Positions 54,783 to 63,796 of a DNA stretch of 64,000 nt are shown here, one piece after another (the stretch's first letter is position 1; every line of letters begins with the position of its first letter). The notes under the pieces were generated by a model. It ran no database searches. It was not told where the DNA came from and saw only the letters and a program-made list of their open reading frames with translations. The translations under genes were made by a program, and so were the position numbers. This DNA is from Mesotoga sp. Brook.08.105.5.1 (GTDB lineage Bacteria > Thermotogota > Thermotogae > Petrotogales > Kosmotogaceae): contig NZ_AYTW01000041.1 in assembly GCF_002752635.1 (NCBI RefSeq), positions 27,335 to 91,334 on the forward strand, written 5' to 3'.

Positions 54783-56722
54783 GCGATATCTCCAAGCTCG
54801 TACTGCAGTCTGTGGAGATCCGAGTATATTCCTCCCTTTGAGAGGAGCTCATCGTGAGTTCCCGACTCTACAAGCATACCTTTATGAATCACCATTATTC
54901 TGTCTGCATTTCTTATGGTGGAGAGCCTGTGAGCGATCGTGATCATTGTCTTCTCTTTTGAAATTCTCTCCATAGCCTTCTGAATTAGAGCCTCTGTCTC
55001 TGTGTCGACATTCGCAGTCGCCTCGTCGAGAACAAGAATATCCGTATTGAAGGCAACGGCCCTGGCAAGCGCAATCAGCTGTCGCTCTCCGGCAGACAAT
55101 GTGCCCCCTCTTTCAAGGATTACTGAATCGTATTTATCTGGAAGGCGATCAATGAAGTGATGAGCATAGACGTACTTTGCAGCCTCTATAGCCTTCTCCC
55201 TCGAAATCGTCTCGTCGAAGAGACGAATATTATCGAGAATACTTCCTGAGAAGAGGAAGACATCCTGTAGTACAACTCCAACCTTCTTACGTAAACTCTG
55301 GAGATTGTAGTCGTAGATGTTCTTGCCATCTATCCTTATCTGGCCGGCCTGAATCTTATACAGTCCGGTGAGAATGCTGATGATCGAGGTCTTGCCGGCT
55401 CCAGTTTCGCCGACGAAGGCGATCTTCTCCTTCGGTTTCACCCCAAAGCTGATGTCCTTCAACACTTTGTGCTCACCGTCATACGCGAAGGTCACATTTT
55501 CAAACTCAACGCTTCCTTCGAGCGCCTTCGTGGCAGCCTTATCGGGATTGTATGTCTCTTCGTTCTCGTCCATCAGCTTAAAGATCTTCTCGGCCGAGGC
55601 AAGCGCATTCTGTACAATGTCGTACTTTTCTGCGATGTCATGCAGCGGTCGGAAGAACATATCGATGTACGAAATGAAGGCAACAAGCACTCCGAAGGCC
55701 AGCGTGTTTCCCAGAATGCTTTTTACGCCAAACCAGATAACGATAGCTATGGTCACATAATAAAGAAGATCCAACAGCGGTCTGAAAATGGCAAATACCC
55801 AGAGCTGTTCCATAAGGCTCTTTAGGTGGCTCTTGTTAACCGAATCGAACTCGCTCTTCTTCCTAACTTCCTGATTGAAGACCTGGGTGATAGACATGCC
55901 GGAGATATGCTCGGCAAGGAAGGCGTTGATTATCGCAAGGCGCGTTCTCACCTTTCTATAGGCTATCCTGTCGAAGTAACGGAAAACGAAGATCGCTCCC
56001 GCAATGATCGGAAGAATGGCCACTGTGATCAATCCCAGGTAAGTAGATAGGTTAAGCATTATTATGATGATTCCTCCCAGCAGGAGGACGTCTTTCACCA
56101 TCGACGTAATGACGCTTGTAAAGAACTCGGCAAGATTCTGCGTGTCGTTAGCAACCCTAGTCGCCAATCTTCCGCTGGGATTCGTGTCAAAAAACCTCAT
56201 CGGCACTCTCAGAAGATGCCGGAAGAGGTCCACCCTGATACCATGAGTTATCTTCTGTCCCATGTAGGATGTTGCATAGACCTGCCCGTAATTGACGAAG
56301 AAAAGCGAAACGAGGATCAGGATCATGAAGATTGCTATCTGACCTATCCCGTTAAGGTCTTGCACCCTCAAGTCTCTGAGTTGTTCTTCGGTTATCGGAT
56401 AACTTGTCGTACCGTCGGTCACACTGTAGAGACCCGACTCATCCTGTTGGAGATAGAAAACTCCTTCATCGGATTCAGCGAAGCTAAAGGAACCGTTTTC
56501 TTCAACCACGACCAGCGAATACTGATTGTCCATGTAGTTGTCTATTGCTCTTCTCATCAGGAGTGGTGGAAGGAGATCAAGCACCGAAGAGGCTCCGATC
56601 AAAATCAAACTGAGAATCAGAATAGCGACATAGGGCTTCGTATACTTCCACAGCCTGAAGACGACTCGCCAGTCTTCAACCTTAAGTTTCTCTTCTACTT
56701 CGCTGTATACGTTTTCGGCCAT
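54779..56722 (-). CDS. heterodimeric ABC exporter, canonical half (TM288-like)
   Basis: A 647-residue membrane-ATPase fusion: six helices (about 30-340) and an ATPase domain with Walker A GETGAGKTSI, signature LSAGERQLIALARA and Walker B ILVLDEATANVD with the catalytic Glu. It pairs with the next gene upstream. Compared with TM288 (about 600 residues) it carries an extra hydrophilic segment of about 54 residues (67-120; VVEENGSFSFAESDEGVFYLQQ and onward) between helices 1 and 2, which faces outside. Exports drugs or lipids by analogy. ATG, 1 bp after the partner's stop, with AGGAGG ahead. Confidence 0.92.
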   Translation of the reverse strand: MAENVYSEVEEKLKVEDWRVVFRLWKYTKPYVAILILSLILIGASSVLDLLPPLLMRRAIDNYMDNQYSLVVVEENGSFSFAESDEGVFYLQQDESGLYSVTDGTTSYPITEEQLRDLRVQDLNGIGQIAIFMILILVSLFFVNYGQVYATSYMGQKITHGIRVDLFRHLLRVPMRFFDTNPSGRLATRVANDTQNLAEFFTSVITSMVKDVLLLGGIIIIMLNLSTYLGLITVAILPIIAGAIFVFRYFDRIAYRKVRTRLAIINAFLAEHISGMSITQVFNQEVRKKSEFDSVNKSHLKSLMEQLWVFAIFRPLLDLLYYVTIAIVIWFGVKSILGNTLAFGVLVAFISYIDMFFRPLHDIAEKYDIVQNALASAEKIFKLMDENEETYNPDKAATKALEGSVEFENVTFAYDGEHKVLKDISFGVKPKEKIAFVGETGAGKTSIISILTGLYKIQAGQIRIDGKNIYDYNLQSLRKKVGVVLQDVFLFSGSILDNIRLFDETISREKAIEAAKYVYAHHFIDRLPDKYDSVILERGGTLSAGERQLIALARAVAFNTDILVLDEATANVDTETEALIQKAMERISKEKTMITIAHRLSTIRNADRIMVIHKGMLVESGTHDELLSKGGIYSDLHRLQYELGDIA

Positions 56723-56723
56723 G

Positions 56724-58454
56724 CTATTCCTCCTCGAGCTTTTCTTCTAACATCTGTCTCTCGTACATCCTCTGGTAAAGGCCTCCGCCCTGAACTAGAT
56801 CGGAGTGTACGCCCCTCTCGACTACCTTGCCTTCATGGAGCACATAAATCTCGTCGGAATCCACCACGGCCTTTAACCTGTGAGAGATGACGATTATCGA
56901 TCTGGTGTCCTCGGAGTCCTTCAAGGATTTTAGAATCTCCGTTTCAGTCTCGGTATCGACGGCCGAAAGGCAATCATCGAGCACAACGAGCGGTGCCTCC
57001 TTTATGAGTGCCCTCGCTATAGAAATCCTCTGTTTCTGACCTCCCGAAAGGGTCACGCCTCTCTCACCCACAATGGTTTTGTACCCATTGCTGAAGCCTT
57101 CGATATCCTCATGAATCGAGGCGATGCTCGCGTACTTTTTAACTTCTTCGTCGGATATTCCCATGTCTCCGAAACGAATGTTGTTTCCAACGGTCTCGGA
57201 GAAGAGAAAGGTCTCCTGCGGAACGTAAGCAACATTTTCTCTTATCGCCTTAGGTTCCAGTTTATTTATATCCACTCCATCTATGAACAGCATCCCTTCG
57301 TCAACGGGGTACAGCCTGGCGATCAATTTTGCAATCGTCGACTTTCCCGAGCCAGTGGTTCCGACGATGGCTATCTTAGAGCCGGGTCTGACTTCGAAAT
57401 CAATGTTTTCAAGGGCAGGTCTGCTTCCGGTCGGGTAGGTGAAGGTGAGGTTCTTCATGACTATATGACCTTCAAATTCGTCGATTTTTACAGGGTCATC
57501 GGTAGTTATGTTGTTATCTTCTTCAAGGACTTCCATAAGCCTTCTGTAAGAGGCGCGTCCTCTCTGGATGATGTTGATCACCCAGCCAAAGGCCGTCATC
57601 GGCCAGATCAGCATTCCCAGGTACGAAGTGAACGTGATGTACTCTCCTAGAGTTATCTGACCCAGTATTACCATGCGTCCTCCAAACAATGTCGCCAGCA
57701 CAGTACCAAGCATAGAGAGAGTTTGAATCAACGGGAAGAACATTCCCCAGACCCTTACAAGAGCCATGTTCTTCTCTACATACATATCTGACTTATCGGA
57801 GAGCGTTCCATTTCTAAGGTCCTCGATTCCGTAGCTCTTTATAAGCCGGACTCCTGAGATGGACTCTTCAATTGTATCTGTAAGATCGGAAAAGGATGCC
57901 TGGACCATTTTGAATCTCTTATGAATCATCTTTCCAAAGAAGGTTGAAACGATAGCCAGCGCCGGAAGCGGAGCGATTGAGATCCATGTCAGATTCCAGT
58001 TCGTGAAAAGCCCCATTGCAAAGATCGTTACAGTTACGAGAAAGAAGGCATCTATGATCATGACAATCGCAGGACCCATAGCCATTCTTACGGCATTCAC
58101 GTCGTTCGTAAATCTGGCCATAAGATCGCCGACCCTCGTCCTGTCATAGAAGGTTGGTGGAAGCGTCAGAAGCTTCTCGAAGAGAGTCTTTCGAGTGTAG
58201 TACTCGAATTTTCTTGCCGCCCCCATTATGAAGACCCGCCAGAACAATCTCGTTATAAAAAGTCCGAAGGCAACCCCGATAACGGCAAATATAAGCAGTC
58301 TGACAAAACCTAGGTCCTGGGCACCACCTCTGATTTCATCTACTATCAATCCAATCACTCTTGGAGTAATCAACATTAGCAAATCGACAAGAATAAGAAA
58401 AATAGCGCCATAAAGGTACCTTGGCCAGTTGTGTTTCAGGAAGTCTCTTATCAA
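56724..58454 (-). CDS. heterodimeric ABC exporter, degenerate half (TM287-like)
   Basis: A 576-residue half-transporter. Six helices, then Walker A GTTGSGKSTIAKL, signature LSGGQKQRISIARAL, and Walker B LVVLDDCLSAVD, where the catalytic Glu is Asp. That is the degenerate-site half in TM287/TM288-type exporters; the other site is powered by the partner. TTG at 58454 is chosen as start because GTGAGGCG lies 6 nt ahead; the frame to 58502 lacks such a site. Confidence 0.92.
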   Translation of the reverse strand: MIRDFLKHNWPRYLYGAIFLILVDLLMLITPRVIGLIVDEIRGGAQDLGFVRLLIFAVIGVAFGLFITRLFWRVFIMGAARKFEYYTRKTLFEKLLTLPPTFYDRTRVGDLMARFTNDVNAVRMAMGPAIVMIIDAFFLVTVTIFAMGLFTNWNLTWISIAPLPALAIVSTFFGKMIHKRFKMVQASFSDLTDTIEESISGVRLIKSYGIEDLRNGTLSDKSDMYVEKNMALVRVWGMFFPLIQTLSMLGTVLATLFGGRMVILGQITLGEYITFTSYLGMLIWPMTAFGWVINIIQRGRASYRRLMEVLEEDNNITTDDPVKIDEFEGHIVMKNLTFTYPTGSRPALENIDFEVRPGSKIAIVGTTGSGKSTIAKLIARLYPVDEGMLFIDGVDINKLEPKAIRENVAYVPQETFLFSETVGNNIRFGDMGISDEEVKKYASIASIHEDIEGFSNGYKTIVGERGVTLSGGQKQRISIARALIKEAPLVVLDDCLSAVDTETETEILKSLKDSEDTRSIIVISHRLKAVVDSDEIYVLHEGKVVERGVHSDLVQGGGLYQRMYERQMLEEKLEEE

Positions 58455-58564
58455 AACAATCGCCTCACTAGTCCGGTAAACTAACTTAATATGATACACC
58501 ATTTCGAGAGAGAACTCGTGATTGGTTCATTAAATATGGATTCTGAGTCTCTTCCTTTCCAATG

Positions 58565-58570
58565 TATAAT
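58565..58570 (+). promoter_or_regulatory. -10 element of the patatin-like gene
   Basis: TATAAT preceded by AATG; no good -35 hexamer is seen. It lies 51 bp before the start codon, between divergent genes. The 58455-58560 stretch shows no other recognisable element. Confidence 0.45.
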
Positions 58571-58620
58571 AATATCATCAAATTCTTCATACAACTTTGG
58601 AGAAATCTGGGGGAAGAGAA

Positions 58621-59967
58621 ATGAGGAGAGCGCTTCTAGTTTTCTCGGTAGTTCTACTTGCGGTCACTGCTGTCTCGGTCGCTGTGGTTTTTTCTGGCGG
58701 TGGAGGTAGAGGTGCTTACGAAATCGGTGTTTACGGAGCCATGCTTGATCTCGGTTTGGAAATCGATGCCATTTACGGCTCCTCTGTCGGAGCAATCAAC
58801 GCGGCCGGTCTTATCAGTGAGGGCTTTGAGGCTGCGAGAGATGTGTGGTGCAGCATAGATTACCAAGAGCTTATGAATGCCTCTCCTCATTTGTACGAAC
58901 TGATCCAGGGAAATCTCCTGGGCCTCGATGCGATGGAGCTAGCTTCGGCAATGAGAACTCTCACCTCCGAAAATGGAATAGACATAGAACCCATGAGAAC
59001 CAAGATGAAAGAAATGATCGTTGAGGAAAAGGTGAGAGCAAGCAATATAGAACTTGGAATCGTTCTCTACTCTCTCAGTGGCTTGCGACCTTACGCAATG
59101 TACAAAGACCTCATCCCGGAGGGAAAACTGGTCGATTTTGTTCTGGCAAGCGCGAACTTTCCCGCCTTCGCGCGTGAAGAGATAAACGGAGAGGTTTTCA
59201 TAGACGGAGGCGTCTATTCTAACTTACCTCTTTTCATGGCAAAGGAGAGAGGCCACGAAGAGGTTGTCGCAGTCGACCTTATTGGAATCTACTTTGGAGA
59301 AGCTCTCGCTTTTATAAACATCTTCACCGATGGAATGAAGGTCACGTTGATAGAACCTTCAGAGCAATTTGGGACAGTAATGACCTTTGATCCTGAGGTC
59401 TCGAAGAAGTATCTTATTTGCGGTTATCTCGATACAATGAAGAAGTTCGGTGTTCTGCGGGGTGATAGCTATTTCATTCTAGGAGATGAGGATCCCTTGA
59501 GAGCCCATTTTCTTTCACTAGAAGAAGAATCGAGAATTGAGGCGCTAAGACTTCTGGGGCTTGTAGGTGTCGAAGGCGAGACGGCAGAATACCACTACTA
59601 CCGGGAATTCATTCCCTGGCTGGAAAGCATTGTGAAGCAGCCCTACTCGAGAACCTGTCATCTCGTTACCGGAATGCTCGAAGAGATGGCTGCCTTTCTC
59701 CAGATCGATAGACTGGCTCCCTACTCGCCATCAACTCTAATGTACGAAGTCATTACGGCGTTCAGCGCAGATAACTTTCAGAGCGAAAGGGATCTCACGT
59801 ACCTGACCAGATACAAGAAACTCTTTGTTTTTCTCGAATTCATAGACGATCGGAAGCCCTGCACATCGGAACTTTCCAACGAGTTTAGATCCTTTGCAGA
59901 AGAGTTTCAGGAGTCTGTTGGACTTTTGGAACAAACTTGCTCGCAGCAATCCCGTATATCTCACTGA
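58621..59967 (+). CDS. patatin-like phospholipase
   Basis: A 448-residue patatin-family lipid acyl hydrolase. Oxyanion loop SGGGGRGAYEIG (about 25-36), nucleophile Ser55 in YGSSVGAIN, and catalytic Asp195 in FIDGGVYSN are intact. A hydrophobic N-terminal segment (residues 4-24) runs straight into the first beta strand, so it may be an uncleaved anchor or a signal peptide cut very close to the fold. The C-terminal 200 residues are helical and not recognised. ATG 58621 follows GGGGGAAGAG. Its 3' end overlaps the convergent acetyltransferase-like gene by 83 bp. Confidence 0.88.
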   Translation: MRRALLVFSVVLLAVTAVSVAVVFSGGGGRGAYEIGVYGAMLDLGLEIDAIYGSSVGAINAAGLISEGFEAARDVWCSIDYQELMNASPHLYELIQGNLLGLDAMELASAMRTLTSENGIDIEPMRTKMKEMIVEEKVRASNIELGIVLYSLSGLRPYAMYKDLIPEGKLVDFVLASANFPAFAREEINGEVFIDGGVYSNLPLFMAKERGHEEVVAVDLIGIYFGEALAFINIFTDGMKVTLIEPSEQFGTVMTFDPEVSKKYLICGYLDTMKKFGVLRGDSYFILGDEDPLRAHFLSLEEESRIEALRLLGLVGVEGETAEYHYYREFIPWLESIVKQPYSRTCHLVTGMLEEMAAFLQIDRLAPYSPSTLMYEVITAFSADNFQSERDLTYLTRYKKLFVFLEFIDDRKPCTSELSNEFRSFAEEFQESVGLLEQTCSQQSRISH

Positions 59968-61096
59968 GTGAAAGCGGTCTCTTCAGCAGACTCTTTCCGT
60001 AGACTATGTAATGTTTGTACTCCTGGCCTCCTGCGCGCCGGGCATTTGCGATCATCCTGGCGTTCATTGAGCTGATGGATGATCCTTCGATCTCTTTGAA
60101 ACCCATATTCTGGATATTTCTGTACGCTCTCAAGAACATGGCCGAAGGCACGCCCTTGTTTCTGAAATCGGGAACGACAAAGAGTATCGCCGCCCTCACC
60201 CGTTCAAGAGACTTTCTCTTACTAAGCAGCTTGTACCACCCAAAGGGAAATAGCTTGCCGTCAATCTCGCGAATGAGCGGGCTGAAATCCGGCAGCGCAA
60301 CAAAGTACCCTATTGGCCTTTCTCCTGATTTCGCGATGATTACCATTCTCTGATCGGCTACCGTCCTGAGTGTCTTGGCCATATCACACAGTTCTTCATA
60401 TGTGGGAGGAAGAACGTCCTCTTCCCACTTCGGAATAGCTTCTTCCATGATCTTCTGAAGATCCGCGGCGACATCCTTTAGCCGCTTGAAATTGGCCTCT
60501 TCAACGCGGAACCCGTAGCGATCCATTGCGATCTCGGTAAACTTTATCTCGCGCTCGGATATGACTTGCTCAAGATCGTATCTGAAGGCAAGATATTTCA
60601 AGTAAATATCGAAGTCTTCAAAAAAGTCAACATAGTATGGGGGATTGTAAGGCATCATAACGGCAGGCGGATTTTCGAAGTTATCTATCAGTAGCCCTCT
60701 ATAATCGTCGCCGTTAGTAGGGGAAACAGGTCCCTTCAGATACTTCATGCCCTTGCTCTTTGCCCAGCTTTCGGCAGTCCTAAGCAAGGCGTCGGCAACG
60801 GCCCTATCGTTTACCGACTCAAAGAGCGTGAAGTATGCATGCTCGACAGATTTCGCACTATTCATTACCTCTTCGATGCCCACTGCGATCCTTCCTTTAA
60901 CGATATTTCCTTCTTTGGCAAGGAAGAAATCGTGTGGACCGTTCGCAAGGAGCTGTGAGCTTTTGCTCTTCAATACCGCCTTAATCTCGTGGCTTAGGGG
61001 AGGGACCCACAACGGGAAATCAAAATAAAACTTCTTGGCAAGATCTATGAATTCTTTCCTGTCCCGCTGACTCCTGACTTTGACTATCTTCAACAT
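59885..61096 (-). CDS. GNAT-like N-acetyltransferase family protein
   Basis: About 403 residues related to large GNAT-fold proteins (YghO-like). The N-terminal part has FPLWVPPLSHEIKAVL and GRIAVGIEEV, then the conserved KGPVSPTNGDDYRGLLIDNFENPPAVMMPYNPPYY. The C-terminal GNAT core shows FVVPDFRNKGVPSAMFLRAY as the acetyl-CoA loop and EGSSISSMNARM. Substrate unknown. ATG 61096 follows GAGGAG. The unusually long 83-bp tail overlap with the patatin gene is noted as a finding. Confidence 0.78.
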   Translation of the reverse strand: MLKIVKVRSQRDRKEFIDLAKKFYFDFPLWVPPLSHEIKAVLKSKSSQLLANGPHDFFLAKEGNIVKGRIAVGIEEVMNSAKSVEHAYFTLFESVNDRAVADALLRTAESWAKSKGMKYLKGPVSPTNGDDYRGLLIDNFENPPAVMMPYNPPYYVDFFEDFDIYLKYLAFRYDLEQVISEREIKFTEIAMDRYGFRVEEANFKRLKDVAADLQKIMEEAIPKWEEDVLPPTYEELCDMAKTLRTVADQRMVIIAKSGERPIGYFVALPDFSPLIREIDGKLFPFGWYKLLSKRKSLERVRAAILFVVPDFRNKGVPSAMFLRAYRNIQNMGFKEIEGSSISSMNARMIANARRAGGQEYKHYIVYGKSLLKRPLSLSEIYGIAASKFVPKVQQTPETLLQRI

Positions 61097-61152
61097 AAGG
61101 CAACTCCTCAAAAAAACGTATGGACAATTGTAGCACGATTAAAGATAGCTCT

Positions 61153-62274
61153 CTAGTGGACAGTGGAGTTGCCTTCCAAAGACCTCACATCCGAAATGTA
61201 ATTCTTGAGATTCGAGTCGGCGATACTTCCCCCGCTCCCGTCTACTGTCACGTAGTACTCAGATGTGATCAATAAATTCTTTCCCTTGAAACCGGGTTTG
61301 ATCCGCGTATAGTCTCCCACAAAGACGTTACTCAGTTCAACGCCGCTGTGGATTTTGCAGTTGGATCCAATCATTACCGGCCCTTCAAGCTTCACGTTCT
61401 TCTCTACGAGAGATCCCGCACCTATAAACACGGGCGTAATTATCTTCGTAGACTTCTCCAGAACCGAACCCGTTCCTATCCACAAACCTTCGGTAACTTG
61501 CTTTCCAGAAGGCTCAAAACCTCTTATTTGACCTCTTAGAGCCATCCCAAGGATTTCAAGATAGTCCGAATTCCGCCCTATATCGTACCATTCGATCTTC
61601 GTGTCCAGAGAGAAGACCCGCTCCTTCTTCTGAACAAGCAATGGCAAGAGTTCTCCCCCGATGTCGAAAAACTGTTTGCTTGGGATGTAATCGAAGACTT
61701 CAGGCTCAAAGATATATATACCTGTGTTTGCCAGATTAGACCTTGCTTTGTCAATCGGTGGCTTTTCCTGGAAGGACTCAACCCTTCCCGAAGAATCGCT
61801 AACGATAATTCCGTAATTCGAGACCTTCTTCGTCTCGACTTCCTTTGAGATTATTGTTGCCATAGAATTGCTCGCTTTATGAAACTCGTATGCTTTCGCG
61901 ATATCGAAATCGACAATAGCATCTCCGCATAGCACAATAAAAGTCTCATCGAAGAATCCAGACTTTTCCTGAATCTTCTTCAGTCCGCCTGCCGAACCTA
62001 CGGGCTCCGGAACGAGCTGGCCATTCTCAAAGTGACCTTCGAAGGAGTAACCTATTCTCACACCGAATCTGTAGCCGCTTCTCATATAGCTCTGAAGGAC
62101 TCCGGCAAGGTGTGAGACGTTAACCATTATCTCCTTCACATCATACTTTGCAAGTAGTTCGACAATGAATTCGATTACAGGCTTTTCAATAATGGGAAGC
62201 ATCGGTTTTGGCAGCCTGCTTGTTAGCGGTTTAAGTCTCGTCCCCGCGCCAGCTGCTAAAATCATGGCTTTCAT
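61153..62274 (-). CDS. sugar-1-phosphate nucleotidyltransferase with beta-helix tail
   Basis: A 373-residue nucleotidyltransferase. N-terminal Rossmann domain: AMILAAGAGTRLKPLTSRLPKPMLP, then GSAGGLKKI, the metal-binding VLCGDAIVD and QEKPP. From about 255 a left-handed beta-helix (VFIGAGSLVEKNVKLEGPVMIGSNCKIHSGVELSNVFVGDYTRI) follows. This fits mannose-1-P guanylyltransferase or glucose-1-P thymidylyl/uridylyltransferase; the sugar cannot be chosen. Likely supplies activated sugar for surface glycans. It lies 11 bp downstream of the small membrane protein gene. Confidence 0.88.
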   Translation of the reverse strand: MKAMILAAGAGTRLKPLTSRLPKPMLPIIEKPVIEFIVELLAKYDVKEIMVNVSHLAGVLQSYMRSGYRFGVRIGYSFEGHFENGQLVPEPVGSAGGLKKIQEKSGFFDETFIVLCGDAIVDFDIAKAYEFHKASNSMATIISKEVETKKVSNYGIIVSDSSGRVESFQEKPPIDKARSNLANTGIYIFEPEVFDYIPSKQFFDIGGELLPLLVQKKERVFSLDTKIEWYDIGRNSDYLEILGMALRGQIRGFEPSGKQVTEGLWIGTGSVLEKSTKIITPVFIGAGSLVEKNVKLEGPVMIGSNCKIHSGVELSNVFVGDYTRIKPGFKGKNLLITSEYYVTVDGSGGSIADSNLKNYISDVRSLEGNSTVH

Positions 62275-62285
62275 CCAGACTCCTC

Positions 62286-62768
62286 CTATCTCTTAACAGA
62301 TCTCAGATTTTTGTAGACTACCAACCCTCCAACTGCAAGCAGCGAGATTCCTATGAAAATCCCAAGCACTTTCGGCGCCAGTGCTATGAGCAGAAAGAGC
62401 ATGGAGATTGCCGATAAGAACGATGCTGCAACCAGAACGCCATTATCCTTTTCAACTCCGGCAAAATACGACTGAAAGAGGCCAACAGCAGGAGCGGCTA
62501 TGAATAGCACCCAGCCGCCTCTCATTATGAAGCCCGGGAAAATAACATTAAAAGTCAGGATTACAGCGACCGTTAGCAAAATGCCTGCAGGCACAAAGAG
62601 ATTCTTGTCCCGTCCAGTGAATGCTCTGTATTCCATGAAAATCCCAGGAATCCAGATAAACAATAGCCAGAGATTGAAAGTGAACGATCTGACAAAAATG
62701 ATTAGGATCCCAAGCAGAATCATTATGGCTCCAATTATAGTTCTCATAAGAGCGTTCCTGTTCATCAA
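62286..62768 (-). CDS. small polytopic membrane protein, unknown
   Basis: A 160-residue protein with about five to six hydrophobic helices (about 9-27, 31-46, 58-80, 83-102, 110-130, 132-152). The pattern IIGAIMILLGILIIF and LLAVGGLVVYKNLRS resembles small LiaF/DUF5668-type membrane proteins, but I do not recognise the family with confidence. TTG 62768 or ATG 62765 starts behind GGAGGCG. It precedes the nucleotidyltransferase gene. Confidence 0.7.
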   Translation of the reverse strand: MMNRNALMRTIIGAIMILLGILIIFVRSFTFNLWLLFIWIPGIFMEYRAFTGRDKNLFVPAGILLTVAVILTFNVIFPGFIMRGGWVLFIAAPAVGLFQSYFAGVEKDNGVLVAASFLSAISMLFLLIALAPKVLGIFIGISLLAVGGLVVYKNLRSVKR

Positions 62769-62787
62769 CCATCGCCTCCAGTTAGTT

Positions 62788-62871
62788 CATTCATCGGAAT
62801 TATAACAAGAAGAGATGCCTTTACGTATTCAAATCAAATACCTGAACCTTTAGATAGGCTTCCGATGAATG
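62788..62871. promoter_or_regulatory. spaced 12-bp inverted repeat flanking a -10 site
   Basis: CATTCATCGGAA (62788-62799) and its exact reverse complement TTCCGATGAATG (62860-62871) are 60 bp apart. The left arm abuts a minus-strand TATAAT (62799-62804) that would serve the small membrane protein gene. Paired operators bridged by a repressor loop are one reading. Confidence 0.4.
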
Positions 62872-62945
62872 GACAGAATACTTAATACGGGCAAACCCGA
62901 TCAATCCATTTTACTGAGCAAGAAAAACCAGAGAACGACTGCGAA

Positions 62946-63428
62946 CTACTTTATCGATGATTTTCCTGTCAAATGAAGGATATCGATACGGATAACACAG
63001 GTGGCCTTCAAGGCGTTTTTAATCTCCTCTACTCCATCCTCAACGTAATCTGCCGCATACTTTGAAAGGAGCTTCATTAAGGCCTCTGTCTTCTCCCCAT
63101 CGTCTTCCAGTATCGAGGCCCTTCCAAAGGCGATGGCGCTTCTAAAGATCGTAGAAAAAGACTCCGGAATCACTTTAGAGGACTCAACAACACAGAAAGA
63201 AACATTGGGGTTTTGAGAAAGGTTGTCAAGCTTGTGACCGGTGGTGGCGCAGTGAAAGAAAATGCAATTGTTTTCGTACGTGTAGTTCACGGGGATCCCG
63301 TAGGGCATCCCGTCTATACCTACAGTAGATAATACCCCATAGGAAGCGTTTTTCAGAATTTCACTAGCTTCGTTCAGTGACAGCTCCTTATCCGATCTCC
63401 TCATCTTCCTGAACTGCAAAGTTTTCAC
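62946..63428 (-). CDS. pyridoxamine 5'-phosphate oxidase-like flavin-binding protein (NimA type)
   Basis: A 160-residue split-barrel flavoprotein-like protein. The opening MRRSDKELSLNEASEIL with SYGVLSTVGIDGMPYGIPVNYTYENNCIFFHCATTGHKLDNLSQNP is the pattern of the NimA/PNPOx-like group; the His in GHKLDN is conserved. It probably reduces an unknown compound with bound FMN. GTG at 63428 (GGGGGG just ahead) or ATG at 63404 may start. Confidence 0.85.
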   Translation of the reverse strand: MKTLQFRKMRRSDKELSLNEASEILKNASYGVLSTVGIDGMPYGIPVNYTYENNCIFFHCATTGHKLDNLSQNPNVSFCVVESSKVIPESFSTIFRSAIAFGRASILEDDGEKTEALMKLLSKYAADYVEDGVEEIKNALKATCVIRIDILHLTGKSSIK

Positions 63429-63527
63429 CCCCCCGAATGTCTCCTTTGTATTGTACCTTACAAGGCAAAGACAAAAGGCGATATTGGTCCATCGTTGACG
63501 TTACATCGTATCGTCGTCTGGAAAGCC

Positions 63528-63700
63528 CCGCTGATCGCTGGAAGAGCCGCTGTACGCTTAAGATCAAGGACCCGCTGAACGCTGGAAGAACCGCTGGACG
63601 CTTAAGAACAAGGACCCGCTGAACGCTGACGAAGACAACGTTGTCCGTCAACGGTTCGCCGTCCACCGCCCGAGAAGAGCAGCTGTACGCTGGAAGAGCG
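63528..63700. repeat. repeat cluster 3: CCGCT..CGCT cores
   Basis: Five clear cores (63528, about 63548, 63573, 63590, 63616) and one weaker (about 63684) in the same orientation as cluster 2, again joined by linkers of the TTAAGATCAAGGACC and GAAGA types, then ACAACGTTGTCCGTCAACGG. There is no gene. Confidence 0.75.
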
Positions 63701-63762
63701 GTCCTCCGTCAGCCGTCCAAGCACAAGTACCCGTTCACCGCTAAGACCATCCGATCGAGAAA

Positions 63763-63796
63763 GAGCAATGTCGAGACGTTCGCTGCGCTCACGAGA
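63763..63796. repeat. shared repeat module next to insertion-sequence end
   Basis: GAGCAATG followed by TCGAGACGTTCGCTGCGCTC and ACGAGA, almost identical to 52673-52706. It ends exactly where the putative IS256-type terminal sequence begins. Confidence 0.7.
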
